Assembly: GCA_003008705.1 (NCBI GenBank)
Contig: PDUO01000019.1
Location: forward strand, 368,552-432,551
DNA: 64,000 bases
Source: Pezicula radicicola
Lineage: Eukaryota > Ascomycota > Leotiomycetes > Helotiales > Dermateaceae
Direction of reading: 5' to 3'
A model generated the notes under the pieces. The model was given only the letters and a program-made list of their open reading frames with translations. It did not search any database and was not told the origin of the DNA. The translations under genes were made by a program, and so were the position numbers. The number at the start of each line of letters is the position of its first letter. The first letter of the stretch is position 1. Of this stretch, positions 10,227 through 21,639 are shown in pieces.

Positions 10227-12560
10227 ATGCTTTTCAACGCCATCAATGGGAACGACGAGCCCGACATGTCACAAGTCGTACCGCCTTCCTCTTCGTATCA
10301 TCCCCCACGTGTAGGCGAGGGGGAGTTGACCTTTTCGCTCGCTGATGGCTTCCTACCTGTCACTTACGATGTAAATGGCACCTACACTGAGAACTGGCTG
10401 CAATCACCCTCCGCTGGTACGTCGTGGTCGTTCCAGCCTGAAAGTGCCTACGGGAGTGATACTTTCGTACCCCCTCCCAGACACAATCCGCAACAGCAAC
10501 AGTCACAGCAGCAACAGCAACTGAGGGAAGAGCCTATCTTATATACTCAGCCAGCTCGCCAACAATATCCTCAATATGAGCAGTACGACCCGGGGCCAAG
10601 CGTGTTCGTAGCGAGAAATCAACACCCTCGCGCTTCATCCAGCGATCAAGGCACTTCATCGCACGGGAACAATTACCAGTTCCAGACACCGGTCACCCAA
10701 CAACGCCATCCTTCGTTTCAGACAATCCCATCACCTCCACTGACGCAAACTCAAAATCTTTCTCATAATCAATATGATCAGCCGGATACTCAATCAATCA
10801 ATGCCTCAGCGTGGGCAACACCTTATTCGACTGACTATGAAGAGAGTGTACCAGGTACTCGGATGCCCTCTCACACATCACCGCCACAAGCGACCTTCAA
10901 GCAGATCTTGCCGCAGTTCGTAGATGAAAGTAAAAATCTATATGCCACTGGGACAAAACGGACAGAGCTACCAACCCCCGAGCCAGCGAAGAAGAGGTCT
11001 CGTTTGATCACCCCAGAACCCGACATCAATGAGTTTGTTGTAGTATTCGAAACTGCCCCAGTATGTATTTTATCGTTCTTAAATTTCCTCTCTCTTATGG
11101 GCAGCATCCTCTAACTCCACTTGCAGGGCGCTTTAGCAAATGTCAAACGCCGGCGGAAGCTGGATGCACCTGTAAGGAAAGCTGCTAAGGAGGTGCGGAA
11201 AGCCGGTGCATGTCATCAATGTCGGTTTCGAAGAAGAACCGTAAGTGAACCTCACTCCATATCTTGTTTTGCATACACTGACTGTACATCTCGAAGTGCT
11301 CTACCGGCACGCCATGTGGTTCATGTCTAAAGAATGGAAATGGCTTACATGAGATCAAATGTCAGCGGGAAAGCCCCTTTGTCGGGAAGATGATGCATCA
11401 ATGTAAGAGATTATATCTAGTTGTTCAAGTCAGTTCTTACTAATTCTACCTAGATTTTGAGCACTCTTCAAAAAGGCGTGTTGTGTCATTTAACTTGAGA
11501 GCAGGGCAACTAAATCCGGGAGCCGATGCAATAAAGCATACGGTAACCATTGACGGTGTCGGTCGACTTTCACACCCCGTGGATATACCAGCCCTGAGCC
11601 AACTCTTTGGGAGCTTCAGTCTTGATGAGAAGGATGCAATAAAGCAGACTAAGGAGTTAAAACTAGCCGAGGCCGCTGATAAGGAAATTGACGCTGAGTC
11701 CGTTTTAATACTCGAGGATGGATTTGCAGTGGCTCTGGAACAATGGGCGATAGAGTACTCGTCCAAATTCGTGCATGCTGCAGGTCCAGAATTTTATTCA
11801 ACAACAATGGCTCAGATTCTTGGCACTGTCTACGTAAAAAAGGGTCTACCCGAGGTATGGCTATAATCCAATGTTCCATTGTTTTGTCACCTACTGATAT
11901 TAAAACAGTCTGAATTAGTTGCTGCAATGCTTCGAATGGCGTCATTGGCATTCGTTCTCCGTGCAGGTGTTAAATATAGTTGCAAGGGCTCAACGCAATG
12001 CCAATTCCGAACGGTACAAGCAACAGTCGACACTATACTCTTCCAAAGGTTACGGCTCGCCGAGAAAGATCTCTTTCAAATGCTACAAAGGCTTATCTTT
12101 CGGTCTGCCGGGTCCTTGAGCCGCGACCAGATATACCCAGTTGCTTTAGTACTTTGGCAGCTACTACGAATCTTGAGTATTGCATCAAGTCATTTATTGA
12201 ATATCTCGCAACGATTTCAATCGTCTGGTAATGACTCTGTATCCCATCTCATCAGAAGGCGTGAAGCTAACAATCTCAATAGCAGCTTCCAAGCCAGCAG
12301 ATTACCAACTCTTCGGCCTCAAACTCGTCATATCGACACACCTCGCACTTTTTCGATCTAGTAATCCACTCCTCCTTGATATGAACGACAAGTTTAACCA
12401 GGACCTATTACAAAACGATGAGGAACTTATCAAGCTCGCGGTAGAGATGAGAAAAGTAGTTGTAAATTTTAAGAACAAAGGATTTCCCGAGATGAAGGGC
12501 AGTATTGCTTATCGCAAGGACATATTTGAGCAATTTCGGCAGGTGTATAGTGGAAAGTAA
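10227..12560 (+). CDS. Zn2Cys6 transcription factor with mid-protein zinc cluster
   Basis: Six exons (10227..11060, 11127..11240, 11297..11402, 11454..11854, 11909..12227, 12283..12560) give 683 residues. The introns are 51-66 nt with good GT..AG ends. The first ~278 residues are Gln/Pro/Ser-rich, including a Gln tract near nt 10490-10525, as in an activation region, and end with Lys/Arg-rich possible nuclear localisation signals. The zinc cluster lies at residues 307-338 with cysteines at 307, 310, 317, 323, 326 and 338, that is CX2CX6CX5CX2CX11C. The last spacing is longer than usual and the basic stretch is RFRRRT. The exon junction falls between the second and third cysteines. The C-terminal ~340 residues are helical and regulator-like without a named domain that I can assign. 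Target genes are unknown. Confidence 0.85.
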
Positions 12561-14701
12561 CATGGGGACTTTGGATATGGCGTGTTTTGTTAGCGGCTCA
12601 TTTGTATAAGTACCTATGAATGTATTATTTTCATGACAGCCAACCAATTGGCTGGATTGGTTGAGTAGTGGTCTTCTTGTCTGTAATTGGGGGTGATTGT
12701 TGCATTGGTAAGACTTCCTACTCCCTCTTCCAAATAGCGCTACCATACACTAACCTGGCAGAAAGCCCTGGTTAATGAGACACGGAATAGTCTTCAGGTC
12801 GACCTCCTTGGTTGAGCCTAATGATTTAAATGTAGTCACAAATTAGCAACTATTATTCCTCAAGTGAGGTTGATTAATGCCCAAGAGAATAGCGGCACAA
12901 CACAGCCTCGGAAATAGGAGCCAATCAGTGATTGATGCCCCGAAGTGGCAGTGTTTGCCCCGAGTCCTCGATCGCATACCATCTTTAAGGCCGCAGTGAT
13001 TGGCATTAGGCACCAAATAATCGGCTTGCAGCTGTATTTCCTACAGGCTGAATTTGATCTTTTGTTTTGAGGGCGTCAGTAGTATTTTTCGTGTTACGAC
13101 ATGGTTCTTTAAGAGATAAGGGCAAATGGCCAGATGACACCCATGCTCTACATGCGTTGGGGCATAGAGCTATTCGTGCTTCACGTTGAAGCAGTGCCTT
13201 CCGACGGTGCGCTCCAAAGTGCCCTCCAGCAGCTCTTTCATCAAAGCGAGGGCGACAAAGTTTTTACGCCAGTGTTTGTTTAGTGACACAGTAAGGGCAA
13301 CTACTCCCATGGGTGCCTCAATTCGAACGATTTAATTACGAAAAGTTTTTCTCGGGATATCACATGTGCATCTCAAACGTGAAGTATATTAAATCCATAT
13401 TCATTTTTTGACAAGTGAGGCAAATGTTGGGCATACTATCTAGTTCAACTGTCTACACGTAATTTGAGGCCTCCTTTCTATGCTGGCGCAATTCCATGCA
13501 TACATTAGCCTTTCTGCCTACTTTCGAGGGCACCCTAAGAACTCACCGTCATATAATTTACAAGTTTGTGTATTACTACTGTTTACTATTACCCTTCCCG
13601 GATAATAACAGAAGACTGCAAGTTATTTAATTTTTTAAAATGCTGGAGTTGACTAGCGGTGTCGTTTACTATTTTCTGAGGAGGTTGGAGGTCTTGTAAG
13701 TTCGTAAGATATTCCGTGACCCATATCTCATTAGATTTACAATCCGGTTCCTGCAGCAAATCAACCTTCGCTGATTTATTCTTATGTTTTTATTCCCATG
13801 AACCTCGGTCTTCCAAATTCTTTTTGAGTCGATGCTTAACTTAGTTATGGGCATTTCTTTTCCTTGAAATGTGGGTTTATCTTTCGAGGTGGATTTTATT
13901 GCCGTATGGCCTTGTCGACCAGGAAAAAGTGGCATTGCCTACAACAGTAATACAATGGGGCAAATATAAGCATCTATGCGACATGGGATGATGTTGAGGA
14001 CCCTTACAAGCCTTGCTGTTGGGATCCTAGGGCTTGCAGATTTGACGCAATGTTGCCAGGCTCTCAAACGAATCTCACAGGCGGACAATTCTGCAGGCCA
14101 AGTGAACGCTAGACCATATCCTGCTCGTAAGCTTCGTGCGCGAGCGTTATGGACGAATACGTCCTAGCGTCTTAGTTAATCATTGCTTCGTAGCCTATAA
14201 TTCTGGTGATGGGTCGCCGAGGGTACAGACCTAACATTTAGCCGACTACAGGAACAAAGATTATTATAGGTGGGTAGCGAGGGGAATATGCTTATGTGTA
14301 CAACACAGCATTATCCATCTATCATCAATACCAAGGCCCACGGTGCCCTCAATTTTAGGCCAGCAGGCTGGTGAGGCAGACTCATATCGTTTCGGAGGCC
14401 GCCTTCTCGCTTCTCCTTGATTGGTCAATACCATGATCGCTAACCGGCGAGGCCTCCTCAAATTGAACTACAATACTTTGGCAATGTTATTTTCAAATGA
14501 ATCTCATGATGTGAGAATGATAATTGGCTTGTAAAGAAGAGGGCGGCCTCACTGCCTTTGTTTTTTGGTGGCGATGACATGATGAGGGCGACTGTGATAA
14601 ATTAAAGGGCGGTACTCGTACGTCTGTGCTGGTCGCCCTTGCCCTGCTTTGTGTTGGTAGATCATCTAAGTTGATGTTGGGGGGAGGCCTCTTGATCCAA
14701 A
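12561..14701. other. Gene-poor region, nothing supportable
   Basis: Only short frames. One plus-strand frame at 13976..14167 begins with a hydrophobic stretch that resembles a signal peptide, but it has no cysteine pattern, splice chain or family match, so it is not called as a gene. Confidence 0.45.
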
Positions 14702-14712
14702 GGGTATATAAG
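14702..14712 (+). promoter_or_regulatory. TATA box upstream of the orphan first exon
   Basis: The sequence GGTATATAAGG is followed by a long pyrimidine-rich leader and, about 630 bp downstream, by the ATG at 15339. Confidence 0.5.
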
Positions 14713-15338
14713 GAAGGGATTGGGATTGGGAAATGCTTCTTCTTCTTCTTCTTCATTGATATCGATTTTTTCCCTGAACTTTGAGAACTTGAAGTCTTTT
14801 TGCTCGCTTGACTTTCTTGTCCTCCACTGCTTCATTATAAGTCTAGTAAGTATTATAACGTCCCATTTCACATCACTCAAGCTGATTTATCAGTACAGTA
14901 TCAAGTCAAAAATATTTGCGACCTTTATACCCGTTTACACTCCTATCGTACTTAAGGCATTCATCTGTTCGGTTTCTCGACCTTTTGTCTCCTTGGGATT
15001 TCTAGTCACCAGCATACAAATTCAAAACCAGACACAAGTACTATTCCACAGATCTCAACATCGATCACCCTTTATTCATCCATCCATTTATCTCCACTTC
15101 AAAAGACTCCCCATCGCCCTGCATTTCCCGCCCCTTCCCGCCCTCGCCCTCGACTATCGCCCTTCCTTGTATTCTTTGGACTTCCTCAATCACCACCTCT
15201 ATCAAATACACCTCGCAACACATTGCCTATCCAAACTACGCCCGCCATCTACAAGATATCTCTATATAAAATACTCTCTCTTCTACTTAACTTCTCTCTC
15301 CGTGCACCCATTTTCTGTAACGACAACAACAACAATAA

Positions 15339-15411
15339 TGTCGTCTTCCAATAAAAATTCAACAAATTCCAAACCGAAGCCAAAGCCGAAGCCTCAACCT
15401 GACGATCCTGG
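15339..15411 (+). pseudogene. Orphan first exon (Ser/Lys/Pro-rich)
   Basis: The leader runs from about 14730 and is strongly CT-rich, as in highly expressed fungal genes. The start context ACAATAATG is good. The exon encodes a low-complexity peptide, MSSSNKNSTNSKP followed by KPKPKPQPDDPG, and ends at a GTATGC donor. Nothing that could be a next exon follows: the next 2 kb is G-rich repeat and then AT-rich sequence full of stops. The most economical reading is a gene that lost its body through rearrangement or insertion. Alternatively it has a very long intron or is a non-coding transcript. Confidence 0.4.
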
Positions 15412-15660
15412 TATGCTTACTCATTTTTTTTATCCTCATTCCTACTCAGTTTTCCTTTTCTTATCTTTTTTGTTCTGGGGGAGTGAGGGCTGGGGCTGAT
15501 TTGCCTGGTGTATGTAGGCTATGGAAGATGAGGTTTGTGATGGGGTGTTGTGATTCATATGAGATGGGTGGATGAGGGTGTGAAGGAGGTGTCTTAGGAG
15601 TTGTCTTGGGAGTTTGTGGGAGAGATGGGGTGCTTGGTTGGGAGTGTGCTGTTGTTTGAT

Positions 15661-15720
15661 GGGATGGGGATGGGAATGGGAATGGGAATGGGATGTGGGT
15701 TGGTGTGGGTGGGATTAGGG
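15661..15720 (+). repeat. G-rich GGGAAT/GGGATG minisatellite
   Basis: Repeated GGGATG and GGGAAT hexamers give at least five runs of three or more G within about 35 nt. This is enough for a potential G-quadruplex on the plus strand. Confidence 0.7.
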
Positions 15721-17808
15721 TGTTATGTTGATCTGGCTTTTCCTATAGAAACTTGTCTTTGGTCTATTTACTCGTGTTAAAATTCCAATAAGTGAAGTAT
15801 AGTGAACTTCTTTTTGGTTTTTTCAAGTCAAGTCAGGTTACGTAAAACAATGTAAAAAGTAAATTACCTAACTTCGGTTTCAAATAAGCCACTCAAACTA
15901 AAGCAGTTCAAGAATTCTTCCTATATGGTCGTTGAACCTTTGTAAACTAGTAGGGGGACCACATTATAAAGAAATACTGGATGACTCTGGTTTTCTGGTC
16001 TTTGTATGGCTAAGAATATTGGCTAGGTACTGTACAAACAAAAGGCTAGGTAATATGGCTATTAGGCTGGCTACAGCATGTTCGCTGTTTTGGATAGCTT
16101 AACTTTTTTCTTCTAACTCCTTGTCAGTACTATCTGTTCAATAATCAGTCTTAGAGGTAGTTGCAGTATCCACAGCAATTCATATATACTACCAACTTAA
16201 GTTGGTAGAGTTAGCCTTTAAATATATAGATCCATACACACTAACTCCTCACACTAGCAGAATCAGCATTTCTACAACCCTCAGTATATGGGTTCCAGGC
16301 ATCGTTTGAAAACTGTTCGTAAGGAATAACTCTAAGTGCTTCTGAGAAGCCTATAAAATCTCTGAGCAAACTTCTATTATCTTGACTTGAGATGTCTTAT
16401 GGCTAGATTTCTGATGAAATTTGTAAAGGTAAACAAGTACGTAGGATTCAAACTTATAACTCCTCAATCATTTAAGTTAGTATCTTGTCAAATTGGCAGT
16501 ATTCGGGGAGGGGTATGGTATATGTCTACTGGGAGCCGCTTCACAAGGATAACAAGTCTACTCCGTAGTGTCTAAGGTTGAAAAGCTATGACCGAGTGAT
16601 GTTTCTGGAAGTCCCTTCCAAACTACACGAGTTTCCTTGATATCACACTTCTTAGCGACTTAGTGCTAGTGATTAATTTTCGAGGATCCAGTTGCTGTAT
16701 TGAGCGGCGTATCTTAGTTGACTTAAATAACCCACTTCGCCTCAGTAGCTGACATAAGATGATTTATACACTTGAATTCTGTTATGTTATCTGACTTTTA
16801 CTTTTTGTATGTAGATACGGGTTTATGCCTAGCAGCCCTTCTAGAGCAGCCAAAGTGATGAATATCGAAATTATATAGTTTCACACGGACCAGCTATGTT
16901 GATGGTATTTCTGGTAAGCAATTTAGAAGTCCCATTCGCTACGTCACTGATCGTCCACATGGGTCATTTAAACTAGGCGACTCGGATGATTTAATGTGGG
17001 AACGGGAGATATCTCCCATGCCAATGATCCAAAAGAAATTTGGGCATGCTAATCACTTGAACACGAGAGCCCTTCGTGCTAGGCTTGGATGCTGGAAGTA
17101 GCAGAATATGAAAAGTCTTGGAAGAATTTTGTCTTGATCTGCAAGCAACTCCTTGGGCAGCCAGCGTATTCCAAACTCATCGGCCTCTAGCACCCGGCAG
17201 CCGGATCTACAAATCTCATCATCAGATTTGAGCCCAATGCCAAGATGTGGACACTACAGTAAGTATGCGAAGTCTAGACATGGGAAAAAAGAAGCTACGG
17301 CACGCAGTGGCCCTACACAGCCATTCAACCGTTGAGCCAATTACAACGATTTTAAATTATTTAAGGAGATAACCATGTGAAAGTGGTGACATGAGAGCTT
17401 ATTTTAACTTCTGAAGCATCATCGGTCTTTAACTTTAACCGACTGATTGTGTTTGGTTCGCCTACAGCGACAATTGTGTGGCAGGTTGAAAGATAACGTG
17501 CCGACTTGAAACATTGGTTGAAAGGTGAACATGAACAGTGAGTGGGTTTGATGTACAGCATCTGTTGGAGAAATATTTATGTCCGAAATTCCCGACGCTG
17601 GCTGATGAGCCTAGATGTTGCAGAGTACTAGTGCATGGCGTGTGGAGGGCATATTCCATGCTATCTGAGTTGTGAATTGCGAGTTGCGAGTTGCCAGGAG
17701 TGTGCAAAAGTGCTAGGTGGACGGCATGACACGTGACTAGACGACAATAATGATCGCCCGGAGCGAGAGCTTAACCTTAATTACACCTCACTTCGACAAC
17801 ACTATCTA
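15721..17808. other. AT-rich stretch without a supportable gene
   Basis: Frames are short on both strands. It contains a perfect 20-bp palindrome at 16189..16208. No transposon ends were recognised. Confidence 0.45.
16189..16208. repeat. Perfect 20-bp palindrome
   Basis: CTACCAACTT followed directly by its exact reverse complement AAGTTGGTAG, with no spacer, in otherwise gene-free AT-rich DNA. It could be a dimeric binding site or the remnant of a repeat end. Confidence 0.6.
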
Positions 17809-18569
17809 TTAATCCTGAAACCCTTCTGGAATCAATAATCTAGCAGCAGTCCCAGGATCTACCGGCAAGCATAGACACTTTGCAAGCAATCGCCTCATTC
17901 TCGTTGCAAATCTCTGGGCCTTGAAGTTTGTCCAATTACGTCCATTACTTTGCTCCAAGAGCTCCGGTATTGATACATCTATCTTTGTATCTTCAACATC
18001 TTTTGCATGAGCAGTCCGGCAACGACCGGACCCCAGCAGATATCCAATGTCTCTATATTCGAGTTGAGCATTTCGACGTCTCAACAATTCAACGCCGATC
18101 CGCCAGACCATTGAGAGTCTCATACTCCGCCATTCAGAATGGGGTCTCGACGCAATCGCTGCATCGCATCTCAGCGTACAAAGCTACCCGCTCCTTGTTA
18201 CGACCTATATGTGCTCTTGTTGATTGATCATACAACGCTTTCGTCTTCAACGCTATGGATATGATAGCATATCATTACCCTTGGGCCTGGGGATCTGAAA
18301 GAATCCGATGTGAAGAAAGTCTGCTTAAGAAACGACTGACAGATCAAAGCCGCCTTGGCTAACCAGAAAGTTTGGATATTGAACAATGCAAGGTGTCTAG
18401 AGCTTGCAGAGTCAACAAAAGAACTTCGGGTGAAATTTCCGCACCCATGTCGACATTGCGGTGTTCCGTTATGGGCCTGAAACGAAGACCTGTGCCCTGG
18501 GCTTTGAATTGTATGGTGCGCTAGAGCTACTTCTTGTGGAGCACAATAACGGTAGACGGATAAGCACAA
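17809..18569 (-). pseudogene. Possible decayed coding region, unknown family
   Basis: Two minus-strand frames (17809..18123 and 18228..18569) have coding-like composition and a basic, helical C-terminal piece. They are in different frames, with stops between them and no splice pair that joins them. I recognise no family. It may be a relic or chance. Confidence 0.15.
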
Positions 18570-18778
18570 GCACCCATCGTTGAGTTATCGTTAAAATTAT
18601 TGAAATTTATCGATCAGTAACACAAGCACACCCTCTGAGGGTATTGAATATAAGCAACGCAGCCACTAGAACCTTTTCACCGCCGTAATCGATGCATTTC
18701 CGATGGTATCATCTAGCTCGATCTTGCTTTCAGTTGTTTGCTAGATTTCGCAAGATGCTAACCAAGAGCCTTGATCGA

Positions 18779-19943
18779 TTACTCTTCGTCCTCTTCGTCC
18801 GCTTCCGATGCCCCCGGCATCACCATCATTACATACTGCCCATCGAGTTGTGTTAGACCAGAAACCACTATTCTGCTCTCTTGGACTTGGATAGCTTGTT
18901 GATCCTTGCCAAGTGGCGCATATGCCTCAGCCGTGGCATTTAGTGCACGCTTTCCTACTGTGAGCACGTTTGAAGCTTTTGAATTATTTCCGTTAAGTGC
19001 CGCGAGCATTGCTGTGTTGACTGAGACAGAAAGTCAGCTACTCCGTATTGTTTCTTCTTCAGGTCTACTCACAAGGGACTCGCATCTGCGAAACCACTTT
19101 TACGTTGGAATCGGAGGTGTTCACCACCCACGCGAAAGAGTTCAATGATTTCATGCTTGCCGGGAGGGTTTCTGGCTGAATTCCCTGGATGATGTCGACG
19201 TTCATCTTCAACTCCGTGTCGGCTTGGGTGGAGAATCGTAACCCATCTACAAATTCGGCTTCTTGTATTCCCGGCCCTCCTGTCATGTTCACTGTGCGGG
19301 TGGCCCCTTGCCCGTACTGCACAAAGATATTAGTTGTATCCAGAGACTTTCTTCCCAGGAGCATAAATTCTCCATCAAGACTGGTCATCTTGATTATTCT
19401 TGTATTATTCTCAGACACGTGGACATTTCTTGTTGCATCATTAATTACCCAGCTTTTCTTATCAGCCGCAAGTGTTCCAACATAAGTATTAGACTGGTCA
19501 ATACCCATGGTGGCTAGCATGTTTGGGTCGTAGGGTATCTCGATCTTTGCAATAAGGTCATTAGCCGTCTCGTTCATCTTGATGATGTATGAAAAGTTTT
19601 GTAGTGCCACGAAAGACTCTCCGGTAGTTCCCGACACGAATTGCGCAGCAAGTGGCTGTTTGTTTTGCTGTACTGTCAGTGTCCGATTCGTCGGCGAGAA
19701 TAAATCAAGAGCCAAGCCGTCCTGAAAGTCCTGATCCGTCCTTTCCATCTTTTATGCGTGAGCGGCTCCGCGATTCAAAATTCGGGGCAACCAACTACTT
19801 ACTGCGCCAAGTATTTGCACTGTATCTCCGAAATTTGGTAAAGTTTCCGTCTCATTCTGGGCTACCACTATTTGGCATTGGATTAAAAGCGTAATAAACA
19901 GTGGCGAACAAAAGGCTCCAGGCCCTCTTAGACGGAAAATCAT
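18779..19943 (-). CDS. Secreted protein of unknown function
   Basis: Three exons, 19803..19943, 19073..19748 and 18779..19011, with introns of 54 and 61 nt (GTAAGT..AAAAG and GTGAGT..ACAG). They total 1050 nt, giving 349 residues. The first ~29 residues form a signal peptide (hydrophobic FCSPLFITLLIQCQIVVAQ). The mature part is rich in N-glycosylation sites (NET, NRT, NFS, NET, NNT and others), has almost no cysteine, reads as a beta-rich extracellular protein, and ends in an acidic tail. A TATATATGG box lies about 100 bp upstream. I cannot assign a named domain; it resembles uncharacterised secreted proteins of plant-associated ascomycetes (from memory, unverified). Confidence 0.8.
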
Positions 19944-20043
19944 GTTGATGCTCGACGGAAGATGATGATGATTGGGTACGCTGGGATTGTAGATATTAGA
20001 TAGAGGTGGGGCGTTAATCTTCCATGGTTTGCGAGCCTTTCTC

Positions 20044-20054
20044 CATATATAAGA
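20044..20054 (-). promoter_or_regulatory. TATA box of the secreted-protein gene
   Basis: On the minus strand it reads TTATATATGG, about 100 bp upstream of the ATG at 19943. Confidence 0.45.
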
Positions 20055-21639
20055 AGATCCCAATTGCTTGAGGATAGAGGGGAAGCACTGCCCCGAGAAA
20101 AAGCATTGGCATCTGGTTTCTTTGAGCGGAGGTGTCTGTGTACTTGAGCTTGTTTAGCGCAGTCTTGAGAAAGCAGAGGGCGCGATTCTGGTCAGCGCCA
20201 AGTCCAGTGACATCTCGCCAGACACCAAGATCGAGACAAGACCAAAACACCAGTGACATTCTCTCTCGGATTCATCTTTATAGACCAGAGCGCAGACAAC
20301 CCGAGAAATTACCCAACGCGCTCATGCTGCTAGATTTTGGGATCCAGAGGCATATGTACCGTATGCCAAAGGGTTATATGACAAACTGATTAAACAAGAT
20401 CATTGATTTTGAACCTGTATCTCAATTTTCCATCTTCTGGTCGAATCAGGAATAAGGGTCACTCTATATTATAGCTGTTTTCTTGCATTTGTGAATTTAT
20501 AGAGTTTGAAGTCTCAAAGTATGGCGCCCCAATGCTTGACTGCGACTCGTCATCTAACAAGTGAGATATACTCTCAGCCTCGCTCGCATAGGATTGGCAT
20601 CGACTGAACCTGTATGGCGGGCGCGCGATATCAGACCCAAACCGCTTTCTGTGAACTGCCGAATCATTCAAATACTAAGTTTAGTGGAGTTGTTCTTTTT
20701 AGAAGGATCGGTACCGTGGAATGATGGTTTCGAGAATGCCTGTAGTTCATACAATAGGTAGATCGCTTGCGGAAGTATCCGACAGGTTTCGTTTCAAGTG
20801 ATTTTGCGCGCGAAAGGATGATCTCTTGTATGTCACTGGAAGAGTTTCTATCAATGCGCATTCAACAAGCTTTCCACTTCCTGTCCGTCAGAATGTCACT
20901 AGGAAGGTAGCTATCTGGATATCCGTCTTGGCACACAAATAGGGGAGGCAAGCATTATTTGGACACGCACATTATTTTATAAGCGATTGTTTCGGTCAGA
21001 CCTGGATGGATTGCCAAGCGTTTCCGAAATTGTCATCAACGTGTGTGTCTTAACTCTAGACTGGTCGTGAACATCAATGGTTGTTGATCTGACCCACAGT
21101 GAAGTTACTCTCAGCCCAATCCAACAAGCTTGGCCACCGTCAAGATAGGTCTTCGTATTTGTCTCATTGGATAGAGCATCAGAAGTTTGATGGAGTTTTA
21201 CTTGTGCTAAGAGATTAGATGTCACCTTATTTTCTCCATTGGATAGATAAGCCTACGTACTTCCTTCTACTTCCTTCATAGTCGGAATGTCCTTATTGTG
21301 AAGTTCCGGAGCACTCACGAATGTCATTAATTGTGGAACGTATTGATCATTTCTATTAATATCTTGCCTTCTTTTCTGGTAGCTGGCTGTCACTGTGGTT
21401 CATATGTATCAGAGTCATAACACTTTGGTTTGGTCAGTAATTGGAAGTGAAAATCTTCACGGGTCGATCTCTACACACGGGTCGATCTCTACACACGAGC
21501 CGGCAGCGCATTTCATGTTTAGATAAAGTAGACGGCCCGTCCCTGAACGCCCAAAAACCCTCTTTGGATTTTCAATAAATCCTTTTGCAAGGGCCATCGA
21601 GTCTTTGATTTTTATCAGAAAATAATTACACTAGCTGCA
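20055..21639. other. Intergenic region with an 18-bp tandem repeat
   Basis: No credible gene. Short minus-strand frames at 20459..20671 and 20664..20861 lack domains. The stretch near 21458 holds a tandem repeat in the presumed promoter of the MFS gene. Confidence 0.4.
21458..21500 (+). repeat. 18-bp direct repeat in the MFS promoter
   Basis: Two perfect copies of CACGGGTCGATCTCTACA plus the start of a third, about 140-180 bp upstream of the MFS start codon. The position suggests a duplicated regulator-binding site, but it could be simple slippage. Confidence 0.6.

Noticed and set aside
13976..14167. 63-codon frame with a signal-peptide-like start
   Set aside because: Too short, no cysteine pattern, no promoter or introns, and no recognisable family. 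Hydrophobic starts this long occur by chance.
14720..15338. Long open frame upstream and in frame with the orphan exon
   Set aside because: Low-complexity Ser/Leu/His/Pro composition from a CT-rich leader. The TATA box and start context place translation at 15339.
16430..16540. tRNA-like segment with a GGATTCAAAC box
   Set aside because: No matching acceptor stem or A box at the right distance.
20014..20259. 81-codon minus-strand frame upstream of the secreted-protein gene
   Set aside because: It overlaps the TATA box and leader of that gene and has no domain.
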